Positions 1 through 9,019 of a stretch of 64,000 nt of DNA are shown one piece after another (the first letter of the stretch is position 1; every line of letters starts with the position of its first letter). Source of the stretch: Pseudomonadota bacterium (GTDB taxonomy: Bacteria; Desulfobacterota; Desulfovibrionia; Desulfovibrionales; Desulfovibrionaceae); assembly GCA_018817515.1 (NCBI GenBank), contig JAHIUD010000021.1, positions 1 through 64,000 on the forward strand. Reading direction: 5' to 3'. The notes below the pieces were generated by a model. The model did no database searches. It had not been told where the DNA came from and saw nothing but the letters and a program-made list of their open reading frames with translations. The translations under genes were made by a program, and so were the position numbers.

Positions 1-1
1 C

Positions 2-892
2 CCGCGCGCCACCTGGGGCCTGCCCGAGGATCTGAAGGAAGACGGCAAGACGCCCAAGAAGCTGTGGATCCCGCGTGGCTTGGTCATCCCGGTGTTCGCC
101 CCGGGCGAGACGGCAAACCCTGTGCGCATCCGCGTGCGCCGACCCAAGGAACACCTGCGCGAGGGCGACAGCAAATACATCGTGCTGCCAGGATCCACCC
201 GGCACACACTCGTCACCGACCCCGGCGCCAAGGCTTTTGTCGTCGTGGAGGCGGAGCTCGACGCCATGCTCGTGTCCGAGCAGATCGGCCACAAGGCCGG
301 CGGGGTTGCCCTGGGCTCCCTGGCCCACAAGCCCGACGCGGCCACGGACGAGCTGCTCGAGCGCGCCCTGGCCGTGCTTGTGGCCCTGGACTTTGAGCCG
401 GTGGATATGGACGCCGACCCCAAGAAGGCCGTGAACCTTCGCCGTGTGTACGGCTGGTGGACCGAGCGGTACCCACGCGCGGAGCGCTGGCCTGTGCCGC
501 AAGGCAAAGATCCCGGCGATGCCTACCACGAGGGCTGCGACATTGCGGCCTGGGTGACCGCTGGGCTGCCTCCTGTGATGCGTCTTGAGGTGTATCCTGT
601 GGCGACCGTCGGACCATGCGCTGTTGGTGTGGTGGTTGAGGGGTGCGCGCGGCTTGATGTTCCTGCGCACCTGGCCACGGTGGCCGGGCGGCTGGCGCGG
701 CACATGGCTGCCCACGGCATCACCCTGCGCAAGCCGGAGAGCGGGGGCTTGCTGCTGCCCCATGCTGGCGAGGGCACGGCGCAAGGCGCGCTGGAGGAGA
801 TCATCTACCTCATCCCCGACGACCTGGCCGCCTGGCTCAGGGACCAGGGGCGGGATGAGGTGACGGCGGAAATATTGGGGGTGGGGCAGTGA
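2..892 (+). CDS. Toprim-type phage DNA primase/replication protein, 3' part
   Basis: The reading frame is open from base 2, so the gene begins left of the window; 296 residues are seen. The first visible residues (about 1-110) contain WIPRGLVIP, a run of RIRVRRP type, and YIVLPGS, as in the toprim half of phage alpha-type primases that make primers for phage DNA replication. The C-terminal part (KAVNLRRVYGWW onward) is a less conserved tail typical of Desulfovibrio prophage primases. It ends 133 bases before the next gene, so it probably closes the replication block. The family call is from memory of similar proteins. Confidence 0.6.
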   Translation, partial: PRATWGLPEDLKEDGKTPKKLWIPRGLVIPVFAPGETANPVRIRVRRPKEHLREGDSKYIVLPGSTRHTLVTDPGAKAFVVVEAELDAMLVSEQIGHKAGGVALGSLAHKPDAATDELLERALAVLVALDFEPVDMDADPKKAVNLRRVYGWWTERYPRAERWPVPQGKDPGDAYHEGCDIAAWVTAGLPPVMRLEVYPVATVGPCAVGVVVEGCARLDVPAHLATVAGRLARHMAAHGITLRKPESGGLLLPHAGEGTAQGALEEIIYLIPDDLAAWLRDQGRDEVTAEILGVGQ

Positions 893-1025
893 ACCGGTAT
901 TTTTGGTGCTGCATTGATTTTGAAGTGCATATGTATTGGATATACCCATATTTTTTTGAAGTTAACAATTACCTGTGGGTGAGCTTCGCATTTCCTCACG
1001 TAATCATTTTTGGGGAGCTTCCTGT
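893..1025. other. AT-rich gap between replication and packaging modules
   Basis: This 133-base gap is clearly more AT-rich than its flanks, with T and A runs around 945-965. It is the likely place for a late promoter, but no pair of -35 and -10 boxes is convincing. It ends in a Shine-Dalgarno GGGGAG for the next gene. Confidence 0.35.
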
Positions 1026-1664
1026 ATGACCACCGCCACAACCCAGGCCCCCCCCGCGCCCGGCGGCTTCACCAGCATCCAGGATGTTATCCGGTACATC
1101 GAAGATGAGGGGTTCGTCGGTACGAAAAGCGTTTACCGCCACAGGAGCGAAGGAAAGCTACGCCCGAATAGCGACGGAATATTCACCCGGGACGCTGTTA
1201 AGAGATACGCCGAAACATTCCTGAAGCAAAAGGCGACCGGGCTTAAGAAGAGCGAGAATGCGGCGGTGCAGCAACGCCAGCTTTTGAGCGCGCGCGAGGA
1301 ACTGCTGCGCGAGCAGACGCTGCTGGCCAGGCGCAAGCGCGAGGTGGAGGAGGGTAAGTGGGTGCTGAAAAACACCGTTGCCCAGGACCTGGCCGCCCGC
1401 GCCGTGATGCTCAAGACGGGTTTGAAGCAGCAGGCAACTGGCAGTGTTGGCGAGTGGGTCAGCCTGGTGGGGGGTGATCCGCGCCGCAGCCCCGACCTGC
1501 TGCGAGTGGTGCTGGAAGGCCTGGAACGCGTGCTCGACGACTACGCAAGGGCTGACGGCGTGGTGCTGGTGTTCGATGGGCCGGAGGAAGAGGCGGAGGA
1601 TGAAGGGACACGGGAGATTTTGATCGATGCTATCAAGTCGATGACCACGGAGGCGGGCAGCTAG
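1026..1664 (+). CDS. Putative terminase small subunit / DNA-packaging protein
   Basis: This is a 212-residue protein. The ATG at 1026 is preceded by GGGGAG; an upstream GTG at 975 lacks such a site. Residues about 10-70 (TSIQDVIRYIE, SVYRHRSEGKLRPNSDG) read as a DNA-binding winged-helix-like domain. A charged helical stretch (about 80-130) could be a coiled coil for oligomerisation, and the C-terminus is acidic. Its place two genes before the GpA-type large terminase and its HTH-plus-coil layout fit a small terminase, which recognises the packaging start on phage DNA. Sequence identity alone would not prove it. Confidence 0.55.
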   Translation: MTTATTQAPPAPGGFTSIQDVIRYIEDEGFVGTKSVYRHRSEGKLRPNSDGIFTRDAVKRYAETFLKQKATGLKKSENAAVQQRQLLSAREELLREQTLLARRKREVEEGKWVLKNTVAQDLAARAVMLKTGLKQQATGSVGEWVSLVGGDPRRSPDLLRVVLEGLERVLDDYARADGVVLVFDGPEEEAEDEGTREILIDAIKSMTTEAGS

Positions 1665-1678
1665 CTTGCCCGAAAAGT

Positions 1679-2197
1679 ATGGCAGAACAGCGCGAAGCAG
1701 AAACCATAATCTTGCTCAAAAAATCAGGCAAGCCCACCGTGAAGCTGGAACTCTTCGCGTCCGAGCAGTGGGCTGACCCCATGGCCGGGCCGGGCGTGCA
1801 CCGCGTGCGCAAGGGCGGCATCCACGGCGGCAGGTTCGTGCCGGAGGGTCAGTCCGGGCTTGTGTTCTACCACCTCCCCGACGTGCTCTGTATGCTTGGC
1901 GCGGAGATCCTGGGCCAGGCCAACCCGCTGGAAAACCAGCCCGCGCCACATCCCCTGCTGCACGAGGGTTCCCGCTGCCGCTGGAAAGCGCCCCTGCCGG
2001 ACCCAGACCTGGACGCGCTGCCCCACGCCGTGCAGTGCTTCGCCAAGTCCTCGCCCATCCGCGCCTACAGCGGCCAGTGGATGATCTGCATGTCCGGCGG
2101 GGTGGGGTGGGTTCCCTGCGCCGAGGTGACGCCGCTCGACCACTACGGCAAGCCCATCCCCTGGCCGCAAGAACAGGAGGCCGGCCAGTGCTCCTGA
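1679..2197 (+). CDS. Hypothetical phage protein before the large terminase
   Basis: This 172-residue protein has no motif that I recognise. Its ATG lies 14 bases after the preceding stop, without a strong ribosome site. The last 10 bases overlap the start of the large terminase gene, so the two are probably translationally coupled. It has several Cys and Trp residues and reads as a soluble globular protein. Location suggests a packaging-related role, which is inference only. Confidence 0.6.
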   Translation: MAEQREAETIILLKKSGKPTVKLELFASEQWADPMAGPGVHRVRKGGIHGGRFVPEGQSGLVFYHLPDVLCMLGAEILGQANPLENQPAPHPLLHEGSRCRWKAPLPDPDLDALPHAVQCFAKSSPIRAYSGQWMICMSGGVGWVPCAEVTPLDHYGKPIPWPQEQEAGQCS

Positions 2198-4146
2198 CCC
2201 CGCAGCCAGCCGCCCTGGCCCACATCCCCGTCGGCCCCGTGGTGCTGACCCTCCCGGCCTCCATGCGGCCCGAGGGCTGGCCCGTGCGCCGCGAGGTCAA
2301 GCTCTACCAGGGCGAGCGCAAGGTATGGAAGTCGCGCCGGGGAATGCGCTGCTCCCGCTGGGCCGCGCAGCACAGAGTGGTCACCATGTCCAGCCGCCCG
2401 GGCCCGTGGCGCAACGAGACCACGCCATACCTGACCGGCATCATGGACGCCTCGTGGCACCCGTCCGTGCGCGTGGTCATCTGCTGCAAGCCCCCCCAGG
2501 TCGGCATGAGTGAGGCCGTCAACAACTGCATCGGCTACGCCATCGACTGCGACCCGGCGCCCGCCCTGTACGTCTACCCGGACGAGATCACGGCCCGGCA
2601 CAACTCCACGGCACGCATCCAGAAGATGATCACCGACACCCCGCGCCTGAATGAGTATGCCACGGGCTATCAGGACGACATGGCCACCCTGGAGATCAAC
2701 CTGCAGCACATGGCCATCTACCTGGCCTGGGCCAGCAGCGCCGCAGGCCTGGCCAACAAGCCCATCAAGTACCTGGTGTTGGACGAGATCGACAAGTACC
2801 CGCCGCCGGGGAAAAAAGAGACGTCCCCAATCCTGCTGGCCGAGAAGCGCACCACAACCTATGAGGACGACTACAAGGAATGGAAGATCAGCACGCCCAC
2901 CATTGAGTCCGGGGCCATTTGGCAGGCGCTCAAGAAAGAAGCGCAGGAGATCTACCACTACTGGGTGCGCTGCCCGCTGTGCGGCTGCTGGCAGCTCATG
3001 CGCTTCGGCGGCGAGACGGACGACCCCCGGCCCGGCGGCATCAAGTTCCCGGCGGACGAGCGCAACCCGGAGACCATCCAGGCCAACCGCCTGGCCTGGT
3101 ACGAGTGCGAGCACTGCCAGGGCCAGTGGACCGACGCCCTGCGGAACAAGGCCGTGCGCTTGGGCGAGTGGCGCGACGAGGAAGGCTATGAGCTCATGGC
3201 TAGCCTGAACCTCAAGCGTCCGGCCAAGGTTGGGTTTCACATCTCGGCCTGGATATCGCCCTTTGTCTCGCTGTCCAAATGCGCGGCGCAGTTTTTGCGC
3301 GGGCTTGCGGACAAGGTGGAGATGCGCGACTTCATGAACGGCATCAAGGCTGAGCCCTGGGTCGACTTCCACCAGGAACGCACCGAGGAGCGCATCTTGA
3401 AACTGCGCGACGAACGGCCAGAGGGCACCGTGCCCGGAGGCGAACGCATCGCCGGGATCACCGCCGGAATCGACACCCAGGACAACGGCTGGCAGTACGA
3501 GGTGCGGGCCTGGGGCTACGGGCTGGAGCAGGAGTCCTGGCAGGTGCGCGCCGGGTTCGTCACCACCTTCGAGGCCCTGGACACCGTGCTCTGGGACGAG
3601 CCCATCACCGACGCCGAGGGCAACGTGCACGTGGTGGAGCTGGCCGTCATCGACGCCATGGGCCACCAGACTTACGAAGTGTACGAGTGGGCGCGCCGCA
3701 ACAAGGGCCGCGTGTACCCGTTCAAGGGCGAGGCAAGGATGCGCCAGCCCTTCGACTTCACCCCGCTGGAATACTACCCCACCAAGGGCGGCAAAAAGAA
3801 GATCATCCCCGGCGGCTTGCAGCTGCTGCGCGCGGACGTGAACTATTACAAGAACCGTCTGTCCAGCCTGCTCGAGATCGCCCCGGCTGACCCCGGCGCG
3901 TGGCATTTGCTGGCCAACTGCACCGAGGCCTGGGCCCGCATGATGACGGCAGAGTTCGTGGGCGACGACAGCCTGTGGCACTGCCCGGACCACAAGCCCA
4001 ACCACGGCTGGGATTGCAGCGTCTACAACCTTGTTGCGGCGGACGTGCGCAGGATCAAGCACCGGCCCAGGCCGGGGCAGGAAGTGAAACAACAGGTGAA
4101 AAAGCCACAGCAACAGCAACAGGCAGGGAGGAGTACAAGATGGTAG
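2188..4146 (+). CDS. Phage terminase large subunit, GpA family
   Basis: This is the ATP-driven motor and nuclease that cuts and packages phage DNA into proheads. It has 652 residues from a GTG at 2188, preceded by AGGAGG at 2175-2180; the frame stays open upstream, but that part overlaps the previous gene. A Walker A-like KPPQVGMSE (residues 101-109), typical of GpA proteins, and Walker B YLVLDEIDKYP (195-205) are present. CPLC (262) and CEHC (307) form a zinc-binding pair. The second half holds the nuclease domain with acidic residues such as GIDTQDN and VIDAMG. The C-terminus ends in a Gln-rich stretch. Confidence 0.95.
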   Translation: MLLTPQPAALAHIPVGPVVLTLPASMRPEGWPVRREVKLYQGERKVWKSRRGMRCSRWAAQHRVVTMSSRPGPWRNETTPYLTGIMDASWHPSVRVVICCKPPQVGMSEAVNNCIGYAIDCDPAPALYVYPDEITARHNSTARIQKMITDTPRLNEYATGYQDDMATLEINLQHMAIYLAWASSAAGLANKPIKYLVLDEIDKYPPPGKKETSPILLAEKRTTTYEDDYKEWKISTPTIESGAIWQALKKEAQEIYHYWVRCPLCGCWQLMRFGGETDDPRPGGIKFPADERNPETIQANRLAWYECEHCQGQWTDALRNKAVRLGEWRDEEGYELMASLNLKRPAKVGFHISAWISPFVSLSKCAAQFLRGLADKVEMRDFMNGIKAEPWVDFHQERTEERILKLRDERPEGTVPGGERIAGITAGIDTQDNGWQYEVRAWGYGLEQESWQVRAGFVTTFEALDTVLWDEPITDAEGNVHVVELAVIDAMGHQTYEVYEWARRNKGRVYPFKGEARMRQPFDFTPLEYYPTKGGKKKIIPGGLQLLRADVNYYKNRLSSLLEIAPADPGAWHLLANCTEAWARMMTAEFVGDDSLWHCPDHKPNHGWDCSVYNLVAADVRRIKHRPRPGQEVKQQVKKPQQQQQAGRSTRW

Positions 4147-4370
4147 CCGAAGCGACGACAAGCAGCACGGCCTTGAGCGGCATGACGGCGATTTGCACCT
4201 ATGTGGGCAGGAGCGAGAAGACAGTCCTGGACTGGATTAGGCTTGAAGGTCTGCCCGCAAGCAAAATCGGCGGCGTGTGGGAAAGCGACAAGTCGCTCAT
4301 CGACGACTGGCGCCGCCAGAGGATAGTGGCTGGCGCACGCGACGAGTATTTGCGCGAGCGGGCAAGGTAA
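4140..4370 (+). CDS. Small helix-turn-helix DNA-binding protein
   Basis: This 76-residue protein starts at an ATG overlapping the end of the terminase gene by 7 bases, behind a strong GGGAGGAG site at 4127-4133. Residues 14-60 (GMTAICTYVGRSEKTVLDW, LPASKIGGVWE, SLIDDWRR) form an excisionase/MerR-like helix-turn-helix with the wing residues G-VW. Such proteins often sit next to terminases in Desulfovibrio-type prophages. A role in packaging-site recognition or late regulation is possible but unproven. Confidence 0.75.
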   Translation: MVAEATTSSTALSGMTAICTYVGRSEKTVLDWIRLEGLPASKIGGVWESDKSLIDDWRRQRIVAGARDEYLRERAR

Positions 4371-4404
4371 GCTTTGCCCCGGTGCTGACTGTGGCTCGCC
4401 GCAC

Positions 4405-4439
4405 CTCTTGCGCCAGGCTGTGGATCGGGGATATGAACG
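4405..4439 (+). promoter_or_regulatory. Possible sigma-70-like promoter for the 162-residue accessory gene
   Basis: TTGCGC and TATGAA occur 18 bases apart just upstream of the gene starting at 4461. Neither box is perfect. The case rests mainly on the gene also having a terminator-like hairpin after it, the usual layout of an independently expressed phage accessory gene. Confidence 0.25.
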
Positions 4440-4460
4440 AACCGTACAGAGGGGGAGATC

Positions 4461-4949
4461 ATGGAAAGCATATTCGAACCAGGGGAAATTGTGCGCATCA
4501 AAGCACTGCTTGACCGGTGCAAAAATTCTGGAAAGACGTTGCAAGAGATCGGCGCAAAGGGTGAAGACCTTGAGCTCATGAGCCGTTTGCGGACCTGGGA
4601 AAATTCAACGGGATACTCCATTACCGGATCGATCAAGCTCTGGTCTTTTGAGGCTGAAACATTAATCCCAGCCGGAACCATGATGTACTGGGACAAGGAG
4701 CAAGACCGCGCTGTGCCGATGCCCACGCATGAGGCCAGCCTACCACGAAAGGCCTGCGCCAACCTGGACTGCGAGTTCAACAAGGTCACCCTTGAACCTG
4801 GGCTGTTCAGGTTTGCCGTCGGTCGACTCGATAGTCTGAACCATCGAGTAATCAACTGCCACGCTTTCAGGCTTGGAAGCGAAAAGATATTGCTGTGTGA
4901 TGTCTGCGCCGAGAAGGCAAAAGACGGCGTCAACATTCGCTTGAGATAA
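4461..4949 (+). CDS. Hypothetical accessory phage protein (moron-like)
   Basis: This 162-residue protein has an ATG behind GAGGGGGAG. It lies between the terminase and gpW, where lambda-like phages usually have nothing, with 90 bases before and 213 after it. It is less GC-rich than its neighbours and is followed by a terminator-like hairpin. Two Cys pairs (KACANLDC and LLCDVC) could bind metal. No family is recognised. Its setting suggests a recently gained accessory gene. Confidence 0.7.
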   Translation: MESIFEPGEIVRIKALLDRCKNSGKTLQEIGAKGEDLELMSRLRTWENSTGYSITGSIKLWSFEAETLIPAGTMMYWDKEQDRAVPMPTHEASLPRKACANLDCEFNKVTLEPGLFRFAVGRLDSLNHRVINCHAFRLGSEKILLCDVCAEKAKDGVNIRLR

Positions 4950-4970
4950 TCCGCCTCAAATCCACCCGCC

Positions 4971-5014
4971 AAAGCGCGCCGAAGTCCAACCAGATTTCTG
5001 GGCGCTTTGCTTTT
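4971..5014 (+). terminator. Terminator-like hairpin after the accessory gene
   Basis: AAAGCGC at 4971-4977 pairs with GCGCTTT at 5002-5008, followed by GCTTTT. The loop is long (24 bases), so its efficiency is uncertain. It stands inside the late region, where it would need read-through or antitermination for the head genes to be expressed. Confidence 0.45.
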
Positions 5015-5024
5015 CAAGCCAGGG

Positions 5025-5058
5025 GCAAGGTAAGGTCAAGCGGAAAAACTTACCTTGC
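5025..5058. repeat. Perfect 10-bp inverted repeat GCAAGGTAAG
   Basis: GCAAGGTAAG (5025-5034) and its exact complement CTTACCTTGC (5049-5058) enclose 14 bases. The same 10-mer also occurs at the stop codon of the small HTH gene near 4362-4371. This could be a binding site for a phage regulator or an RNA hairpin before gpW. Confidence 0.6.
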
Positions 5059-5162
5059 GCCGGGAATGTTGCCACCCTGGCCCGTAAATATCAGTAAAGT
5101 CCAGATTCGCCAAAAACAGGCCTTACGCTGGCCTCCGGTAGCACCAGATTACCGGAGGCACG

Positions 5163-5390
5163 ATGGCGGCATTCACCACATGGACGGCTTTGAAGCAGCA
5201 GCTGCTGAGCGATTTCGCCAGCGGCATGCACGCGCAAAAGTCCTATGAATGCGACGGCACCAAAATCACCTTCCGGGATTTCTCCGAGTTCAAGGACATG
5301 CTCCTGTTCGTGGAGCAGCGCGCCGCCCTGGAATCCTCGCGTCCGCCCGCCAGGCGCACCTATGCCGGGCAAGGGGGGCGCGGATGCTAG
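5163..5390 (+). CDS. gpW-like head-tail joining protein
   Basis: This 75-residue protein lies directly before the portal gene, the position of lambda gpW, which is added to filled heads before the tail binds. The middle part (YECDGTKITFRDFSEFKDML, then LFVEQRAAL) fits the two-helix, beta-hairpin gpW fold and its usual length of 65-75 residues. The start has a GGAGGCACG sequence just before the ATG. Its end overlaps the portal start by 7 bases. Confidence 0.75.
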   Translation: MAAFTTWTALKQQLLSDFASGMHAQKSYECDGTKITFRDFSEFKDMLLFVEQRAALESSRPPARRTYAGQGGRGC

Positions 5391-6952
5391 ATCGCCTCGC
5401 CTTTGCCCTGCGCGTTGCGCAAAAAGCCTTCCGCGCCTCGGGCCGCAGTCCCCAGCAGTTGCGCAAGCGCTACGCCGCCGCCCAGATGGGCCGCCTGGTG
5501 GGTGACTGGTTCCCGGTGGGCACGGATGTCAACGCCCTGGTCACAAGGGCCGCGCCTCTGGTGCGTGAACGCACGCGCCAGCTGGTGCGCGACTTTCCGG
5601 CCTTTGCCCGCGCGGCCAACGCCCTGACAACCTACGTGGTGGGCGCGGGCATCCAGTTCCAGTCCCGCGTGCTCGGGCCAGACAACAAGCCTCACAAGAT
5701 TTTCCGCACCCGCATCGAGGACGCGCTCAAGCACTGGATGGACGATGCGGACGTGTCCGGCTCCGCCGCCTTCAGCCAGCACTTCTTCGAGCTCCAGGCC
5801 CTGGCCAAGCGCCAGGACGTGGAGCAGGGCGAGTGCTTTGCCGTGTTCCGGCCCCATCACGAAGGGCGCAGGGCCTATCTCGATTCCGGCATCGCACTGT
5901 ATGAGTCCGAGCGCCTGGCCAGCCTGAACGTCAAGCCCCTGCACGGTAACCTCGTGCACGAGGGCATTGAGTACGACGCGCGCACCGGCTCGCCCCTGGC
6001 CTTCCACTTTGTGGAAGACACTCTCATCTACAAGACCGTGCGCGTTCCGGCAGAGGACGTTGTCTTCGGGCTCGACCGCCGCCGCCCGGCCCAGATGCGC
6101 GGCATCACCCCGTTCGCCCCGGCGCTCATGCTCGCGCGGGACCTGGCCATGACCATGGACGCAGAGATCGACGCGGCCAAACTGGCCAGCAAATGGTTGG
6201 CCGTGGTCAAAACGCCGGACGTCGATAATTTCCAAAAAGACCGCGTCACCCCCGGTGCCGATAACAAGCCGCTGGAGATGCTGGAAAACGCCATCATCGA
6301 GTATCTGAACCCCGGCGAGGAAATCAGCATCCAGAGCCACCAGCGCGGCGGCGAAAGCTTTCAGAGCTTCTGCAAGTTCATCATGCGGCTCATCGCCATC
6401 ACGGCGGACATTCCCTACGAAATCCTCAGCGGCGATTACAACGGCATGGGCTACATCAGCCTGCGCGTTGGCCGCAACGACTTCGCCCAGCAGCTCGCGC
6501 CCATCCAATCACGCCACGTGCGCCACTTCTGCCAGCCCATCTTCCGCAAGGTGCTCGACCGCGCCGTGCTGCAGGGCCGCCTGGACCTGCCCGGCTACTG
6601 GGCCAACCCTTGGGGCTTTCAGCGCGGCGTGTGGATCTGCCCCGGCATGAAGGAAGTCGACCCCCTGCGCGAGGTCAAGTCCGCCATCGAGCGCATCCGC
6701 GCCGGGCTGGGCTCCCCGCAGGAATACATCATGGAGCGCGGCGGCGACCCGGACCAGGTCTTGTCCGACATTTCGGCTTGGAAACAGGCCTGCGCCGAGA
6801 TGGGGCTCAACTTCGAAGCCATGCTCGGCTCGGTCAAGACGGCCATGGCCAACAACCCCGCCGCAATCTCGCCGGACGACAAGTCGGCCCTGGACCCGCC
6901 AGACGACGCCGATGATCCCACGGCTGACGCCGCAACGGAGGAGCTGCAATGA
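5384..6952 (+). CDS. Phage portal protein, lambda gpB family
   Basis: The portal is the dodecameric ring at one head vertex through which DNA enters and leaves. This 522-residue protein starts at an ATG behind GGGGGGCG; the open frame upstream is the shadow of gpW. Family features are FARAANALTTYVVGAGIQ (about 70-90), ECFAVFRPHH, and the conserved PYEILSGDYNGMGYISLRV near residue 345. The C-terminus is Asp- and Ala-rich. It overlaps the next start by ATGA. Confidence 0.93.
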   Translation: MLDRLAFALRVAQKAFRASGRSPQQLRKRYAAAQMGRLVGDWFPVGTDVNALVTRAAPLVRERTRQLVRDFPAFARAANALTTYVVGAGIQFQSRVLGPDNKPHKIFRTRIEDALKHWMDDADVSGSAAFSQHFFELQALAKRQDVEQGECFAVFRPHHEGRRAYLDSGIALYESERLASLNVKPLHGNLVHEGIEYDARTGSPLAFHFVEDTLIYKTVRVPAEDVVFGLDRRRPAQMRGITPFAPALMLARDLAMTMDAEIDAAKLASKWLAVVKTPDVDNFQKDRVTPGADNKPLEMLENAIIEYLNPGEEISIQSHQRGGESFQSFCKFIMRLIAITADIPYEILSGDYNGMGYISLRVGRNDFAQQLAPIQSRHVRHFCQPIFRKVLDRAVLQGRLDLPGYWANPWGFQRGVWICPGMKEVDPLREVKSAIERIRAGLGSPQEYIMERGGDPDQVLSDISAWKQACAEMGLNFEAMLGSVKTAMANNPAAISPDDKSALDPPDDADDPTADAATEELQ

Positions 6953-8979
6953 AAGTTCGCAAAATCGACAAAGACGAATTGGTCACACGGTCGCTGCGCC
7001 TCCGCGTAAATGCGGAGGGCCGTCCGGAGACCATCAACAAGGACAACCGCACCATTGAGATCACCGTGGCCACAGAGACCGACACTGTGCGCGTCTGGGA
7101 CTGGGAGCTTGGTTTGGTCCCGGAGATTCTGCTCATGTCCGGTTGCCGCCCTGTGACCCAGGTGCCGCTGCTGGACACCCACAGTCGCGAAAGCGTTTCC
7201 AAGGTGCTCGGCAGCGTGCGCGACTTCCGCATCGACGGCGCAGACCAGCTTGGCCTTGCACGCTACTCGAAGGTCAAAGAGGCGGACGACGCCTTTACCA
7301 AGACGGACGAGGGGCACCTGACGGACTACTCCGCCGGGTACCGCCCCCTCGCCACCACTTCCGTGGCCGACGGCGAGACCGTCGTCATCGGTGGCCGCAG
7401 CTTCACCGGGCCGTGCCTGGTGATCACGGAATGGGAGCTCAAGGAAGTGTCCACCTGCCCCATCGGGGCAGACAACAGGGCCAAGGCCAGGGCCTTGGAT
7501 TCCAACAACCAGGAGGAAGACATCATGCTCAAGGAGTTCCTGCGCAAGATGCGCGGCGAGCTCGGCCTGCCCGAGGACGCCACCGAGGACCAGGTCCGTG
7601 CCGCCATTGTCAAGGCCGCCGAAGACGCCAAGCGCGCTCCTGCTGCGCCCGCCCCGGCCCCTGCGGCTTCTGCCGCTCCCGCCCCCGTCAACCCCGACGA
7701 GCTGACCCGCCAGGCCGTGGCCGACGAACGCACCCGCACCGCCGAGATCACCGCTCTGTGCGAGGCCCACGGCTGCCGCGACCTGGCCGCTGAACTGCTC
7801 AAGGACGGCACCAGCGTGGCCGAGGCGCAGCGCCAGGTGCTGGGCATTTTGCAGGGCCGCTCTTCCGGCACCCAGGCCCCCGGCTTCCAGGTGGAAGTGA
7901 CCACCACCGAGCGCGACAAGTTCCGTGCCGCCGCGCAGGATGGCCTGTCCATCCGCCTGGGCCACAAAGTGGAGAATCCCGTGCCCGGCGCCACCGGCCT
8001 TGCCTCTTACACCCTGCGCGAAATGTGCCGCGAAAGCCTGGTGCGCGCGGGCCAGCCCGTGCCCGACAACGTGATGGAAATGATCGGACGCGCCATGACC
8101 ACCAGCGACCTGCCGAACATCCTGGGAAACGTGGCCAACAAGAGCCTCATGGCCGGGTACGAAACCCAGCCGGAGACCTACGAGGCTTGGTGCGACACCA
8201 GCGGCTCTCTGGCCGACTTCAAGCTGGCCGACCTGGTGCGCCGTGGCGAGACGAGCGACCTGGAGGAAGTGCGCGAGGACGGCGAGTTCAGGTACGGCAA
8301 GACCGCCGACACCAAGGAACAGGCGCGCCTGCTTACCTTCGGCAAGATCATCAAGTTCACCCGCCAGTCCATCCTCAATGACGACCTGGGCGCCCTGTCC
8401 GACGTGCCCCGCGACATGGGCGAGGCCGTGCAGCGTTGCCTGGGCGACCTGGCCTATGCGGCGCTGACCGCCAACGCCAACACGGGCGACGGCGTGGCCC
8501 TGTTCCACACCTCCAGCCACGCCAACCTGGCCAGCAGCGGCGCCGCCGTCGACGTGACTCCGCTGGGCGCCGGCGTGAAGGCCATGGGCCTGCACAAGGA
8601 CCTGCTGGGCAAGCGCAGGCTGAACCTGCGGCCCACGTTCTTCCTGGGCCCGCGCAGCATCGAGGGCGTGGCGGAGCAGTTCTTCAAAACCGACAAGATC
8701 GGCGGCGTGGCCAACAAGCCCAACCTCGCCAACATCTACTTCGGCGACTACTTCACCCGCGTGTACGACGCCCGCCTGGACGACGACTCGCTCACCGCCT
8801 GGTACCTGCTGGGCCCCAAGGGCAGGACCGTGAAGATGTTCTTCTTGAACGGCCAGAAGACGCCTTACATGGAGCAGCGCATGGGCTTCGAGGTCGACGG
8901 CATCGAACTCAAGGTGCGCATCGACGCCGCCGCCAAGGCCCTGGACTACCGCCCCTTCTACAAGAACCCCGGCGCGTAA
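6949..8979 (+). CDS. Prohead protease / major capsid protein fusion
   Basis: This 676-residue protein joins two normally separate head functions. Residues 1-185 are an S78-like prohead protease with a histidine in LLDTHSRE (about 72-79) and a serine in TDYSAGY. A spacer (about 190-270) rich in Ala, Pro and charged residues looks like scaffold. Residues about 300-676 are a Mu gpT-like major capsid protein (GDLAYAALTANANTGDGVAL, LFHTSSHANL). The protease should cut the scaffold from the capsid during maturation. An in-frame ATG at 7525, behind AGGAGG at 7511-7516, could also give a 484-residue protease-free product. Confidence 0.9.
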   Translation: MKVRKIDKDELVTRSLRLRVNAEGRPETINKDNRTIEITVATETDTVRVWDWELGLVPEILLMSGCRPVTQVPLLDTHSRESVSKVLGSVRDFRIDGADQLGLARYSKVKEADDAFTKTDEGHLTDYSAGYRPLATTSVADGETVVIGGRSFTGPCLVITEWELKEVSTCPIGADNRAKARALDSNNQEEDIMLKEFLRKMRGELGLPEDATEDQVRAAIVKAAEDAKRAPAAPAPAPAASAAPAPVNPDELTRQAVADERTRTAEITALCEAHGCRDLAAELLKDGTSVAEAQRQVLGILQGRSSGTQAPGFQVEVTTTERDKFRAAAQDGLSIRLGHKVENPVPGATGLASYTLREMCRESLVRAGQPVPDNVMEMIGRAMTTSDLPNILGNVANKSLMAGYETQPETYEAWCDTSGSLADFKLADLVRRGETSDLEEVREDGEFRYGKTADTKEQARLLTFGKIIKFTRQSILNDDLGALSDVPRDMGEAVQRCLGDLAYAALTANANTGDGVALFHTSSHANLASSGAAVDVTPLGAGVKAMGLHKDLLGKRRLNLRPTFFLGPRSIEGVAEQFFKTDKIGGVANKPNLANIYFGDYFTRVYDARLDDDSLTAWYLLGPKGRTVKMFFLNGQKTPYMEQRMGFEVDGIELKVRIDAAAKALDYRPFYKNPGA

Positions 8980-9019
8980 GGCCGCTCATCACTGAGTCTA
9001 AAACGCAAGGAGAACCATC

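Noticed and set aside
2143..4161. Long minus-strand open frame opposite the terminase
   Set aside because: Shadow of the GpA gene; its product is low-complexity Ala/Gly/His/Val.
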